A stretch of 64,000 nucleotides of DNA from Bradysia coprophila (taxonomy: Eukaryota > Arthropoda > Insecta > Diptera > Sciaridae), in assembly GCF_014529535.1 (NCBI RefSeq), contig NW_023503376.1, positions 2,957,138 through 3,021,137 on the forward strand, in the 5' to 3' direction. Made by a program: the position numbers and the translations under genes. The first letter of the stretch is position 1; every line of letters begins with the position of its first letter. Below are positions 32,065-44,000 of the stretch, in pieces. Below the pieces are notes generated by a model, which was not told the origin of the DNA, did no database searches, and saw only the letters and a list, made by a program, of their open reading frames with translations.

Positions 32065-33592
32065 TCAGATTTTGTAAAATTTGGAAGGACAGGCATCCGA
32101 AGAATCTGCACCAGCAGATGCGCCCTCAATTATTGTAATTGATTGTGACATTGTACGGCTGGTATTGCCGGTCGTATCGGAATCGGATGCAGTTCCGATC
32201 ATCCGAATTTGTTTTGAAGCGAAACTAGCACCATGTGCATCCTCTCGATCAATATTTTCGATGAGCGCAGCAGAAATACCGTCACTTAAACCGGTGATGT
32301 TGAGATTAATTTCTTTGGGAGCTGAATCACCCAAATTAGCGACAACGTCATGAGAAGTGGTACTTGTAGATGGAAAAACGGTGTTGCTTGCAGATGGAAT
32401 AGCGGTGGTGCTTGTAGATGGAAAAACGGTGTTGCTTGCAGATGGAATAGCGGTGGTGCTTGTAGATGGAATAGCGGTGTTGCTTGTAGATGGAATAGCG
32501 GTGTTGCTTGTAGATGGAATAGCACTCATCGCATTGCTCGACGAAGAACGTTGAAAAGGTACACCTCCGAAAATTTGTGCAGAAATTTTGCGTTTGCTTG
32601 TTGCAGATGACTGCACATATCCGGCTGCAACTTTGTCCGATCGCCAACCAAACTGTCGTTTAATGACATAAAGATCCGCACCAGCATCAGCCAACAATGT
32701 AGCTGAACTCCGTCGAAAACAATGTCCTGTGTACAAAGCTGGTGCATCCAAACCGCAAAACGTAGCAATTCGTTTGGGTATCGCCCCAACGGTATTGATG
32801 CCAACTGCCTGAGTTGTACACTGCCCATTCCGGTAACACACAAAGAATCGATCATGAGGCGTATGTGACTTTCGTAACAACATGTATTTTCGCACGATGC
32901 CCAATAAATTGTATCTCAAACCGCCTTCTGTGATAGCGAAATCTCTTGGATCGTAGTTTTTTGTGTCCCCGATGTAAACATGCAAGTAGTCACCGCGATC
33001 AACAACATCTTTCACCGACATTTTTGCCGATTCAGCCCGACGACATCCTCCACCGATACCGATAATTAATGCCGCCTGTGATATAAACACCAATAAGCTG
33101 TCGTTCATTAATCGAAAAACATTAAAATTTTACCTTCATCATTAAAAATTTATCGTCATCTGCCTCCATGATGAACTTGTTGAAATCGTCGCCCGTCAAA
33201 ATGCTCGATTTTTTCGCAACATGGCCGACACCGTTTCGTTTCAGAAATGCAATGAGTCCATGAAATTTGCTGATATCGACGCGTCGTTCCTTGTATATCA
33301 TGCATTTCAGATTCGAATACTCGCTCCAAACAGTTGAAGACTTCATAATCTTCGATTTTTCGTTGAAATAACACAACATCACGTTTTCTGAAATGACTTT
33401 CACTCTTTTTTCTTCACACCAACCACAAAACTTTTTGTACACCTTTTCATAATTCAATTTGGATTTTTTCGGCAAAGTTTTTTCAATAGCCTCTGCGGCC
33501 GACCGCTCAATATCTGAGCATTCCGATTCATCGCTGAATGCAATATCTGCATCAATTATTATCTGATTATTTTCGCTGTTGCTGTCCGCCAT
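32065..33592 (-). CDS. Tyrosine recombinase, Crypton-like
   Basis: Two exons join in phase, 33592-33134 and 33075-32065, giving 489 residues. Residues ~1-45 are acidic. Residues 45-150 look like the helical core-binding domain (YEKVYKKFCGWCEE, LKCMIYKERRVDISKFHGLI). The catalytic domain follows: Arg in GGGCRRAES, Lys in GDTKNYDPRDF, HxxR in YTGHCFRRSSATLLADAG, Trp in RQFGWRSDK and the nucleophile Tyr in AAGYVQSS. All expected residues are present, so it may be active. After ~residue 340 the tail has a Ser/Thr/Pro 10-residue repeat (AIPSTSNT). The family cuts and rejoins DNA through a 3'-phosphotyrosine. It could instead be a domesticated Crypton gene. The 58-bp intron suggests long residence in an insect. 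Confidence 0.85.
32365..32525 (-). repeat. 30-bp coding minisatellite in the recombinase tail
   Basis: About five to six units of 30 bases ('cttgtagatggaatagcggtg' on plus) encode AIPSTSNT/TVFPSTST repeats in frame. Two unit types alternate (agatggaaaaacggtgttg and agatggaatagcggtggtg). Confidence 0.85.
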
Positions 33593-33825
33593 GACTCACA
33601 CCTCGCGTCGTTTGATTTACACTGAAATAAAACGACGTTGTCGCAGCTACAACGCCGTCAGCATAAAATAAAGGATTGCTGCGATCGGAATAGTGTAAAA
33701 TGATTATATCACATTATGGTCGAGTTGTGGTTCAAGTGAAAATTATTATAAAACGACAAAATGTTCCAAATAAATTAATCATTTCGCTTAGAAAGAGTTG
33801 ATTTCCGTCATCTGTTGCAAAAAAC

Positions 33826-35410
33826 GTTGTTCCTAACACGGTAGATATGCCGGTATTTTCTCGCACACGATGTCTTCTCGACCTCGGCTTCGCCTCGGGT
33901 CGAGAATCGACATCTAGTGCGAGAAAATACCTTCATATCTACCTTGTTAGGAAAATAACTATTCCTTCAATTTAAAATAAATATTAAGGCAGGTTGGTGA
34001 AATTAAAGGCTATGACAAGAATTTTCTTTAAAAACAATAGTTCTGGGCCCAGTCCATAAACAAAATTGAGATTGTGTTTAACATCAAAATTAACTTTGTT
34101 TTCTTTTAAACACATTCCACGTACATTCACTAATGTGCCTTAGACTTTGAAGCACTAAATTTGGTATTTTTTCACCTAAAAATCTAGTACTTCAAGAGCC
34201 AATATACATTTTTAGCTAAAGCAAACAGACAAAGGAATCGAATCAGGAAAGCGTTTCAATGATACAATTTTCTTGGTTGTAGAGTAATACTTTGAATGGT
34301 TGCGAATATCAATATGGTGGTACCGAACGAACGAATTTATCATTTCTAAATGAAACGGGTTACGACGAGATTTTGAACAGTAAAAGCGGAAATTTTCGTT
34401 CATAAAATTGTTTTTTAAAATAGAAACTGAACTAGTGTCCTGCACTCATCGATTTGAGTATATTTTTTGTGTGTGCCATTTGTTGATTGCGAATATATGC
34501 AAAGTATAAAATTTTCAAATAAACTATCATTTTGAAGAGTATTTAACATCATTAGAGAATTTTATTATTAATAAAAAAATTTGCTAAAATTTCTTTTATA
34601 GTTTTTCTTTTGGTATCATATTATAGAGAGTGTAAAAATAGTTTCACTAATTTGGTACAATTAATAATTTAGAATCCCTTTGATTTTAGCTAAGCAATTT
34701 GATATATATTCATTTATTTTATTTTTTTGGTTTGTCTATCAATTTTTTCTTCTTCTTAATCTCAATTGTTTTTTTTAGCCTTCCAACTAAATCTTTCGTT
34801 TAAATATTCTTAATTTATAAAAAAAATTAATTTCCAATTTCTCTAAAAATGTCTAAGCTAACGATATATTTTTATATAAGATATTTGTTACATATTTTCA
34901 TTTTCTTCTCCTGTTCATCTCCTTTTTATTTCCATTTTTAATTTAAATTTTAAAATACAAAACGATTTTCTTTTCAAACAAAATTTTCTTTTGGAATTGT
35001 TCACATTAAATATTATAGCGAAATTAAAATGTATTTGTTCATCATCTAAATTAAAAAAGACTTTCGTTTTACCCAAAAAATAAATAAATTACAAAAATTT
35101 CTCAACGTGTCTTTTTCAGATAAATTCAAAGAAAAACGTTCAATGAAACTAATTTATCGATTGCCTCATCATCATCCAACATCAGATCAGAGTGATGGGT
35201 GATTTTTTTATTATTATTTTTATTAACAAATCAATCTGCTACATTGGATCATGTGCTTCCGTGTGATCAACAGCAAAATTCAATTTTGTTTACATATTTA
35301 AACGTATAAATATGGTCTTCGTTGGTGTACCTAAAAATGTAGTTTGAGTAAACTGAATAAAAACGATTTACCAGGTGTTTGTGTGTTGACGTCGGCTCAG
35401 TGCCTTTTTT
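33826..35410. other. AT-rich intergenic DNA
   Basis: An inverted repeat at 33836-33955 ('cggtagatatgccggtattttctcgcac' type with its complement) centres on 'ctcggcttcgcctcggg'. Bases 34500-35100 are very AT-rich. No gene is seen. Confidence 0.5.
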
Positions 35411-36666
35411 AGCCCCGTACGAAGTACTGGGGGCTTATAAGATTAATATGCCGTTTGTAACACGTCGAATTGGAAGCAGACAGTAAGGGCAAAGCATTTG
35501 CTTATGTTCATAGATGACGAATCCGCAATAAAAAAAATGTCCGTCCGTCCGTCCGTCTGTGACCCATCTAGCTTGAGTAAATCACAACCTTTTTTCAAAA
35601 TTCTTTTTTTCCCCGATTGGTATCGACAAAAGTAAGGTCACGTTCGAAAATGGGCATGGTAGGGTCGGCCCTTCCAGAGCTAGGGCCCTATAGGTGTTTT
35701 TCAGTCTTTCGACGATATCTACCGAAATACGCACGCAATAGCTGCTTGTGATATAACAAATGAAAGGTATTGACGAGTAGAACAAAGTTGCTGAACATTG
35801 TTTTTGGGTAAGATGCAACACGGGCTTGTTGGGAGGGCTCAAAGGTCGTTACTCGGCCCTAAGTGTTTTTTGCACATAAATCGAGTAAATCTCATCCGAT
35901 TTTGCTAGATTTAGTTTTTTATGGAAGGTAAATGAATACCGAAAAGAACGTGTCGAAAAAAGTTTCAAATTTGGGCCCTTGGACTTAGGCCGCTACTCGG
36001 CCCTAAGTGTTTTTTGCACATAAATCGAGTAAATCTCATTCGATTTTGCCAGTTTTTGTTTTATTTGAGAGATAATTGAATGCCGAATAGAATGATGGCA
36101 AAAAAGTTTCAAATTAAGCCCTTGGACTAAGGCCGCTACTCGGCCCTAAGTGTTTTTTTGCACATCAATCGAGTAAATCTCATCCGATTTTGCTAGTTTT
36201 TGTTTCATTTGAGAGATAATTGAATGCCGAATAGAATGGTGGCAAAAAAAGTTTCAAATTTGGGCCCTTCGACTAAGGCCGCTACTAGGCCCTAAGTGTT
36301 TTTTGCACATAAATCGAGTAAATCTCATCCGATTTTGCTAGATTTAGTTTCATTTGAGAGATAATTGAATACCCAATGGAAAGTTGGCAAAAAACTAATG
36401 TCGTGAATTGTTGGTTTTATTTGACAGGTACTTCGTACGGGCTTTCGTAATTGCGCTGTGCGCAATTTTAAAAATGAACACTTTCCGTAAATTTGACCAT
36501 GCCCAACTTGACTTGCATTTTGGTAACAGACGCATTAGAGGGTTGTGGACGTATTAGGGTTTCGGGCGTATTACGGCTACGGACGTATTATGGTTACGGA
36601 CGAAATAGGATTACGGGTCGTACGGGGCTAAGTCGCAGCAAACGCTCCGACTGTTCTGATGCCTTG
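35411..36666 (+). mobile_element. Helentron-like element, copy C, with 4 satellite units
   Basis: A complete copy runs from AGCCCCGTACGAAGTAC after six T's to ctgttctgatgccttg before T's. It has (CCGT)n near 35538, hairpin 'attgcgctgtgcgcaat' near 36450, and gtacggggct near 36620. Four head-to-tail ~145-bp units occupy about 35840-36400. It is closely related to copy D. Confidence 0.85.
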
Positions 36667-38069
36667 TTTTTCAGAGAAACGAGAGCTTGGAGCTTTCAAT
36701 ATCTCCGGAAAATGTGTAATGAAAGTTTGAAAGCTTCGAGCGTTTGAAATATGTCGTTTTGATTTACCACATCATTTATAAATTACGTTTTGTCAGTGCT
36801 GTCATCAAAATTAAAACTCGAGAAATATTCACTAAACTTTAGGATGTATATTGGGGGTATAAAACATACTGCTAACTTCGCACAGCTTGTATTTCTCGAG
36901 TTTTTCAAGATTTATGTTTGATGACAGCACTGAAAACCCGTTACGTAGAGATCCCAGTGGGAAAGGAAATCTGAAGAATTTAGATGTCGAAAAGATGGGA
37001 AAAAATGTGTTCGAAATTCTGCATACAATTGGAGAATTGGTAATTGGTCCTTTAGAGAATATTTGATGCTAAAATCGAACTCTTCTCGAGCTCTGTTATC
37101 AAACGAAGATACGGCGTGACAGACTCTAGTGTCAAATTTCAATTCGGTTTCATTCAAACGCCTATCAAGCAAGACTCCTCTGATAGGCTGAAGCCGTAAT
37201 TAGAATACTTTCCAGCCTCTTTCTCTTCCTTTAGTCAAATATTAAGATCCTTAAGTCGTTAACTTAGGATAATTACAGATCAAAAGGTCAAATAAAACTA
37301 ATTTGCTAGTTTTGATGGTCCATACCATTAGAACATCTGCAATTATTGCGTTTCACTGACAAAAAAGAGTTTGGAGTCTGGAATCAAAGTTACCCGCTAC
37401 CCTTACGAATGATATTTTAAAGTCGTTTCAGAACTACTCACCAGGAGGTGAAATACTTGAAGAGTACAGTTGGCAGAGGTTAACTAAATGTACGATAGAC
37501 TGCGAGTGCATCGTTTTTAACACGTTGACGGTTATTGCGACTTGTCAACTTTAGGCACACCGGACACCTTCCGGTGTGCCTACAGTGCCTGCTCGATCAT
37601 TATCCCCAACGTGTTAAAAGTTTCTAAAATAATTTTTGAAATTTCGGAATCTAACCTGCTACGTCTGTTATCGACAACGACAGCAAGAATAAACGACAAG
37701 CTCCGATTAATTAGGTCTTATATAGCAAAAAGCATGTTCAAAACAAATGAAGTAAAAGATTTCTGAAATCAATTTCTGAAAATCTTCGATCAAATGAAGT
37801 AATAGATCAGATAGTAAAACTGTTAATATGCTTGCCGTCTGTGACTAATTAAGGTATAGTGAGAATGGTATGCCAATTTTCTGTCATCTAATTACCTCCC
37901 ACCACAAACATTATTAAACAAATGAACCTAGTGGCTCAGATAGGTAATTAATAATTTTTTTTTCCGATGAGTACTTACCATTTGCCGTAGCCACGTACAT
38001 TATCCACTTAAAATACGCAAACACAAACGAAGATGTGAATAAATGATAGATTTGCATTTGAAATTGACG
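36667..38069. other. Intergenic DNA downstream of junctophilin
   Basis: An inverted repeat at 36790-36925 ('gtcagtgctgtcatcaaaattaaaactcg' type) encloses AT-rich DNA. A copy of the 'ctgttatcgacaacgacagc' repeat lies at 37660-37850. A short palindrome 'ggcacaccggacaccttccggtgtgcc' lies near 37555. No gene is seen. Confidence 0.5.
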
Positions 38070-41000
38070 CTATGTAAGCATTTTGAAAAACATGAGGGCC
38101 AATGCTATGTTGATCAGTAGCACCAGCATAACCAATTGCTGGCGCGAGAACCAGTCCTTAAAAATGAAAATTCCATGTTAATGTCAATTGATTCGGGGTT
38201 AAGATATATAGAAGTTGATGACAAATATTGGTATATACTACGTACACACTAAGATGTGGTTAGGTTGATTTTTCATCATATTTTTTTTTTCGCCATATCA
38301 TTAAGGCACAAATGATATAACATTTATCGCTTATGGTGATTCAAATTGTATATTATATAGCACTACGTATAATAGTGTACTGTTGGTATATTATGTAAAC
38401 CGAGATTATCAACATCGAACGAAACTTACACAAAATACATGTAAATATATGGCATGCAATGACTCTATACAATATGATGGAAAAAATACATTTTTTTTGT
38501 TGATCTTTTTATTAAGTTTTATATGTACAACGCAACATAGTCTCAGTCACTGTTATTAACATAAAAGGAAAATGTACATTTTCTAGATTATACTTCTACT
38601 GGCATGCTTTCTTTTTTCATTTTATCGTTTAACTGCTCATTATCACGATAATCGAAAGCGAAAAAAAAATTGATTAAATTTGACATTGTGTGTCACAGAC
38701 TCTAAATAACTTCAGAAAGATTTGTTCCGTTTCGCATTTGTATGCGGACTGCGAATGAAAATGTAATGCACGTTCCGCTTTAATTTTCGTTATTTCCCGT
38801 GAAAAGCTTAGATGGAAGGAATTCTCAGAAGATTTACCGATACCATGAAATCGGATAGTAATCCCAAGACTGTTGTAGCGATTCCTTTTCACATCGTATG
38901 GATTTCGGGTTTGCGAATAAATTAGATTTCAACGACAATCGACAATAACTACAAAAAATGGTGATGAGTGCAGGTACTGTGTAGACTCATAGTATGTTAA
39001 AACGAATGAAGTAAAAGATTTTGTACAAAAATTAGCAAGACATTTTAAATGCAGCTGGATCCACCTATGTCATCTTTAATCAAATGAAGTAATAGATTCG
39101 ATAACTGTCTTAATGGATTGTGATCGAAAAGATCTGCGTCGCATGTGGCAAATAAAGTTTGTTAGAAGTGTGTTCCTCAATAGCTGCCACTGCGAAGCAA
39201 ATTTTTCCGTAAAATTTTTATTGAAAAGTTTTGCAGTCAAAATTTTGATTATCAAAATTTTTTGCGTACTATCGCAGAATGCGTCAACAACAGCGACAGT
39301 GTTTGCCTTCTGTAAATGAATAAGACTTCCATTCATTCATATTTTATACTACACAGCCAGTTTAAGTAAACGTACAATTAGGATTTACTAAAATGCGTTC
39401 ACTGTACCGACGAACAACGAACAGAAAACAACAATAAAAAATATGATGGCTAATCCTTCGACGATAATGATGAGCATTTTCTTCAAATGCCCTCAATTAA
39501 AAGCTACAGGTTTGGGGTCATCTATAAATCTCGGCATCTCATAAACTTCCCAGTCGTTTCTATAGACATTCTGGAATTGTAGTTACCGAAGTGTCTTGTT
39601 GCAGTTACTTTTTAAATGACGAAAATTTGGATGAGATTTACAGAATACCCCTTTATCGGTACTAAAACATCATTCCATTATGTAGAATTGGTCGCAGTTT
39701 TTTTCGTTGTAGCACAAAACATATCCCTCTAGTTAGTATTATAATTATACTCGGTCGCACAACATCAAAAAGCACATTTATTATGTCAAATGGGTTAACG
39801 TGTTGAATATCATTCGACAATTATTATAATTATAGTAATGAAATTACATCAATATTAATTTGCACCTAACTAACATACCTATATGTCTCGCTGTTTTGTG
39901 TTAGCGGGAAAAGGGTAAAAAATTACAAAAGTTAACAAAATCCAGATATTAATTCAAATTTGCACAAAAATCACAATTAAAATGCGTGTCTACCGTTCCA
40001 AAGCCAAATTGGTAATTCAATATTTTTTTGTGTCGTTCTATCAGGGGATTAACGAATTGTCTGAGACCGACCCTTTGCTGTTACTTAGTTGAGTCTGTTA
40101 AGTAATTTGGTTGTAAAAGCCGACGGAGTGCTAGCTTGAGTTTTGAGCAGGATTTGAGTGAATTTATTTTTGTGGATCAGGGTGTACTTTTAGGGATTTA
40201 ATTCTCAAGAATTCTTTGAAATTCCTCAAAATTCTCTAAAAGAAAATTCTAAAATATTGATTAAGAAATTGTAAGGAATTTTGTAAGAATTTTTAGGAAT
40301 TCATTCATATGGAATTATTAAGAACAGAATTACTAAAAGTAGGCCTTGTGTTGTTGCAAGGTTTTGAGTTCCATGGGGTCGAAAGTGATTTATTACGTGT
40401 TGCATGCGTCGAAAACCGTACTTTTCATAATTCATACAATTCTTTCGAAGCCATCAGCATGTAATAGTATTTTACATGACTAGGGATAAAAAGATGAAAA
40501 GTAGAGTTTTCGTGTGAATTTTGTTGATCCGAGGCAAAGCCGAGGTCATAAAACACACGAAAACGAGACTTTTCAACTTTTATCACGAGTTATGTAATGG
40601 ATTTTATCTGTCTAGAACGATAATCTCGAGCTTATCTCTCTAGGGAGTTTTTGTTTATCTCGATATATCTGTTCTCGACAGATAAAATATGATATGCACC
40701 TATTGCCAGACTGTTATTTTGACGTATAGGCATTATGGCCCTCGCCTTCGGCTAGGGCAATAATGTTCCTACACGTCAAAATACCAATCTTGGCAACAGA
40801 TGCATAATATATATTACATGCTGATGGCGTCGAAAGAAGTGCTTAAAACATGAAAAGTACGGTTTTCGACGCATGTAGCATGTAAAATCCATTACAGAAC
40901 TCGGGATAAGAATGGAAAATATTGTTTTCGTGTGTGCATTGACCTCAGCTACCCGTCGGATCAACAAAATTCACATGAAAAATCTACATTTCATCTTTTT

Positions 41001-44000
41001 ATCCCTAGTCATTTAGAACACTATTTAGAACATAAAAATATGAAATGCAGATTTTTTTTTGTGTATTTTCTTGATCCAAGGCGAAGCCGAGGTCAAAAAA
41101 CACAAGAAAACTAGACTTTTCATTTTTATTCCGAGTTAATAAATTTTATTATTTGCTTTTGAGCTTAAAGTCAATTTACTTTACATGCTTTTGTTTTCCC
41201 TAGGGTCGAAAGTGGCTTATTAGACACCTAGGGAAAACAAGAAATTTGGTTTAGGTTTCAAAAGCATGTAAAATCCATTACATAACTCGCGATAAAAGTT
41301 GAAAAGTCTCGTTTTCGTGTGTTTTATGACCTCGGCTCCGCCTCGGATCAACAAAATTCACACTAAAACTTTGCTTTTCAACTTTTTATCCCTTGTTATG
41401 TAAATAACTATTATTGCCTGCCCCATGCGAAAATTGACTATTACACGGCTATTTACCCCCTGCGAAAGTGATCCATTACACTAGGGATATTTGGGGTTTA
41501 TTTCAAGTTGACAGTTCTTTCAAGTAAAATTTGCCTTGCTTTTATTTTATCTTTTTTGTTGAGTGAATCGATCGATCGAAAAAGAATGTAAGAAATGTCG
41601 CTAAAATAAAATTTTTGATAAAAATTTTGATCGACGAACACAGTTATTTCAGAAACACTTGTTACGCAAGTAATCTGGTTACAACATACTTTTAGAAGAA
41701 TTCGCAACACAGAATTGTCGGCCATATTTATTGTAACAATAATTTCTATGTTCCGAAGTAACACTTTATGGCCACACATTTCGTTGTATTTTTCACTTGT
41801 AACACTAAATGCTTTTGCTTTTAGTACAAACACTACACTTTCTTGCACATTTTTTTGAAAACATTAAAAAGGACTAACAAAATAATTGCACAAACAATGC
41901 GTCTTCATCGATACTAACTGCGAAAAACTATTCAATGTCAACATGTCACCAACGCAATTGTAACTACTGTTGCGACAATACTAATGTAACATGAGTGCTG
42001 TTTTCGGGATCAATTTTTTAGGAGACGTGTAGCGTGTGAGCCGGTTTCGTCAGTACACTAGATTTGTTTGTAAACGTTTTACCGCAAGAACAGATTTATT
42101 CTTGTTTTGTTGGTTTTGGTTTATTGAGATACTGAATTTCTGCAGAACAGCCGTGTAATAATCAATTTTCGCATGAGCAGGCAATAAACCAGAATACGTT
42201 GGATGCTGCGACGTAATTCATTGCTCTCGGACACAATTTTGTAGAACTCGCAAACTCACTCGTGTTTTTGAGCATTAAGCTTCGGTAACTGTTTTCTCGA
42301 CAAGTGTAGTTGCATACCTCACCTTCGACTCGTATATGCAAACTCTACACTTGCCTCGAAAACAGTTACCGAAGCTTGTTGCTCAAAAACTTACTCGTGA
42401 GTTTGTTCGTATCACAAAATTGTGTCCTTGTGTAATGAATTACTTTCGCAGCATCCAACGTAATCTACTATTTCATCCACATGGTTGCAATAAGCCACTT
42501 TCAACCCTAGGGAAAACAAAAGTGTGGCAATGCCTATTACATCACATGAGTGAATTGAAAGTAGTGCATGTAACATAAAAAGTGCGATGTTCGTGGGATT
42601 GTTGACCTCGACTTTGCCTCGGATAAACACAAATGCACATTGGGACTTTTCAATTTTTAATTCCTTGTTATGTAAAATGACTAATGTCCTGCGACCACAG
42701 TTTGGTGATTTCTCCTTTAACTCCATCGAGTGTTTTGTCGAAGTTGCGAAATACCGACCCAATGTATGAAACTCATAAAATATATCTCATGTACACCGAG
42801 TCCAATTGATAATCTGTGTACAGTCAGTCGTGGTCGCCGAAAAAAAAAAACTGAAAAAATTTATTGATGTGGAAGACTAATAAATTAGTTAACCCGTTGG
42901 ATGGTTAGTAAATCAAATCTGTAAACTATCCGACTGTAGTGTTTTTTAAAGCTTAGAGCTTAAAAGCTTCAGAATAGTATCAATAACACCGATGCAACTT
43001 TCATAACTGTTCATGTACAACGTACACTGATAAAAAAATTTCGTCAACATACATCCAGTATGTATGAAATGGCTGGCAGACAGCTTCATTTCTGCCTTAC
43101 TTCGGATATGTATATTCCAACGTCTGGCAAGTATATCGTACATGTTCGACGTACAAACATACGAGTGACAAGAATAGTCACGAGCAGTACGTAAGACTAT
43201 ACGTCGGACATGTACGATATACATGTCAGACGTTGGATATACATGTCAGACGTTGGAATATACATATACGACGTAAGGCAGAAATGAAGCTGTCTGCCAG
43301 CCATTTCATACATACTGGACGTAAATTTTTTTATCAGTGTAGTAATCACACTATAGTTGACCTACTAACAGAACTAACAAATCGTAAACAAAATGATGAA
43401 AAATATTGTATCTATAGAGCCAATCCCACTCGTCTCGTCACATATTGCTCAACAAAACAAATATTGTGCAAGTATACATCGGAAAATATAATTCTCAACA
43501 GACTGTACTAGCTGTGTACGATACGATACACACGTCCTTTATACCAACAATTTTCTGGGTTGTCATGCATAAAAAATTTTAAGGTCATGTCACAAGTCTA
43601 TTCGCTTGACGTTAATCCCTGCGAGGGTATTATATACCATTAAAATACACGATTACATCTACCACTGGTAATATATATCAAGAAAGAAAGAACAAAAAAA
43701 AAACGGTGGACTTTAATTGTAGTATTAAATTCTATTTTATGGTTGCTTTTCATGCAAATATTTAATGCATTTTATGGAATCAAACGTTTTCTCTGTTGTC
43801 TAAAGTGGGGTTTCGTTTCAACGGACGCAAACTTGTTGTGTTATTTAATTATAAAACACAACCGATATGTAAACATTGTGTTAATATAAGCGCTATCTCA
43901 TTACCAACGATCACACAAAGTTTTTTTTTTTTTATTTAATGCATAGAATGTGACTTTGGGGACAATTTTATGAAGGGAAAAAATGCGCATCCATAAATCA

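Larger units (their letters stand above)
31706..33825 (-). mobile_element. Tyrosine-recombinase element bounded by inverted repeats
   Basis: Inverted repeats of ~38 bases at 31706-31744 and 33785-33825 share GACGGAAATCAACTCTTTCT and the phrase tttttgcaac, and enclose a single two-exon recombinase gene. Crypton-type elements in insects carry only a tyrosine recombinase but are not known for terminal inverted repeats, so either this is an unusual relative or the repeats belong to the flanking DNA. No target duplication is evident. Confidence 0.6.

Noticed and set aside
32081..32610. Plus-strand Gly/Ala-rich and Cys/Arg-rich repeat frames
   Set aside because: Antisense shadows of the recombinase tail minisatellite.
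36493..36747. 84-codon frame at the end of Helentron-like copy C
   Set aside because: Built from the element's repeated 'ggacgtattaggg' motifs and the conserved noncoding end.
41498..41848. 116-codon minus-strand frame as a gene
   Set aside because: Lies inside a foldback element, has no family resemblance and no splice context.
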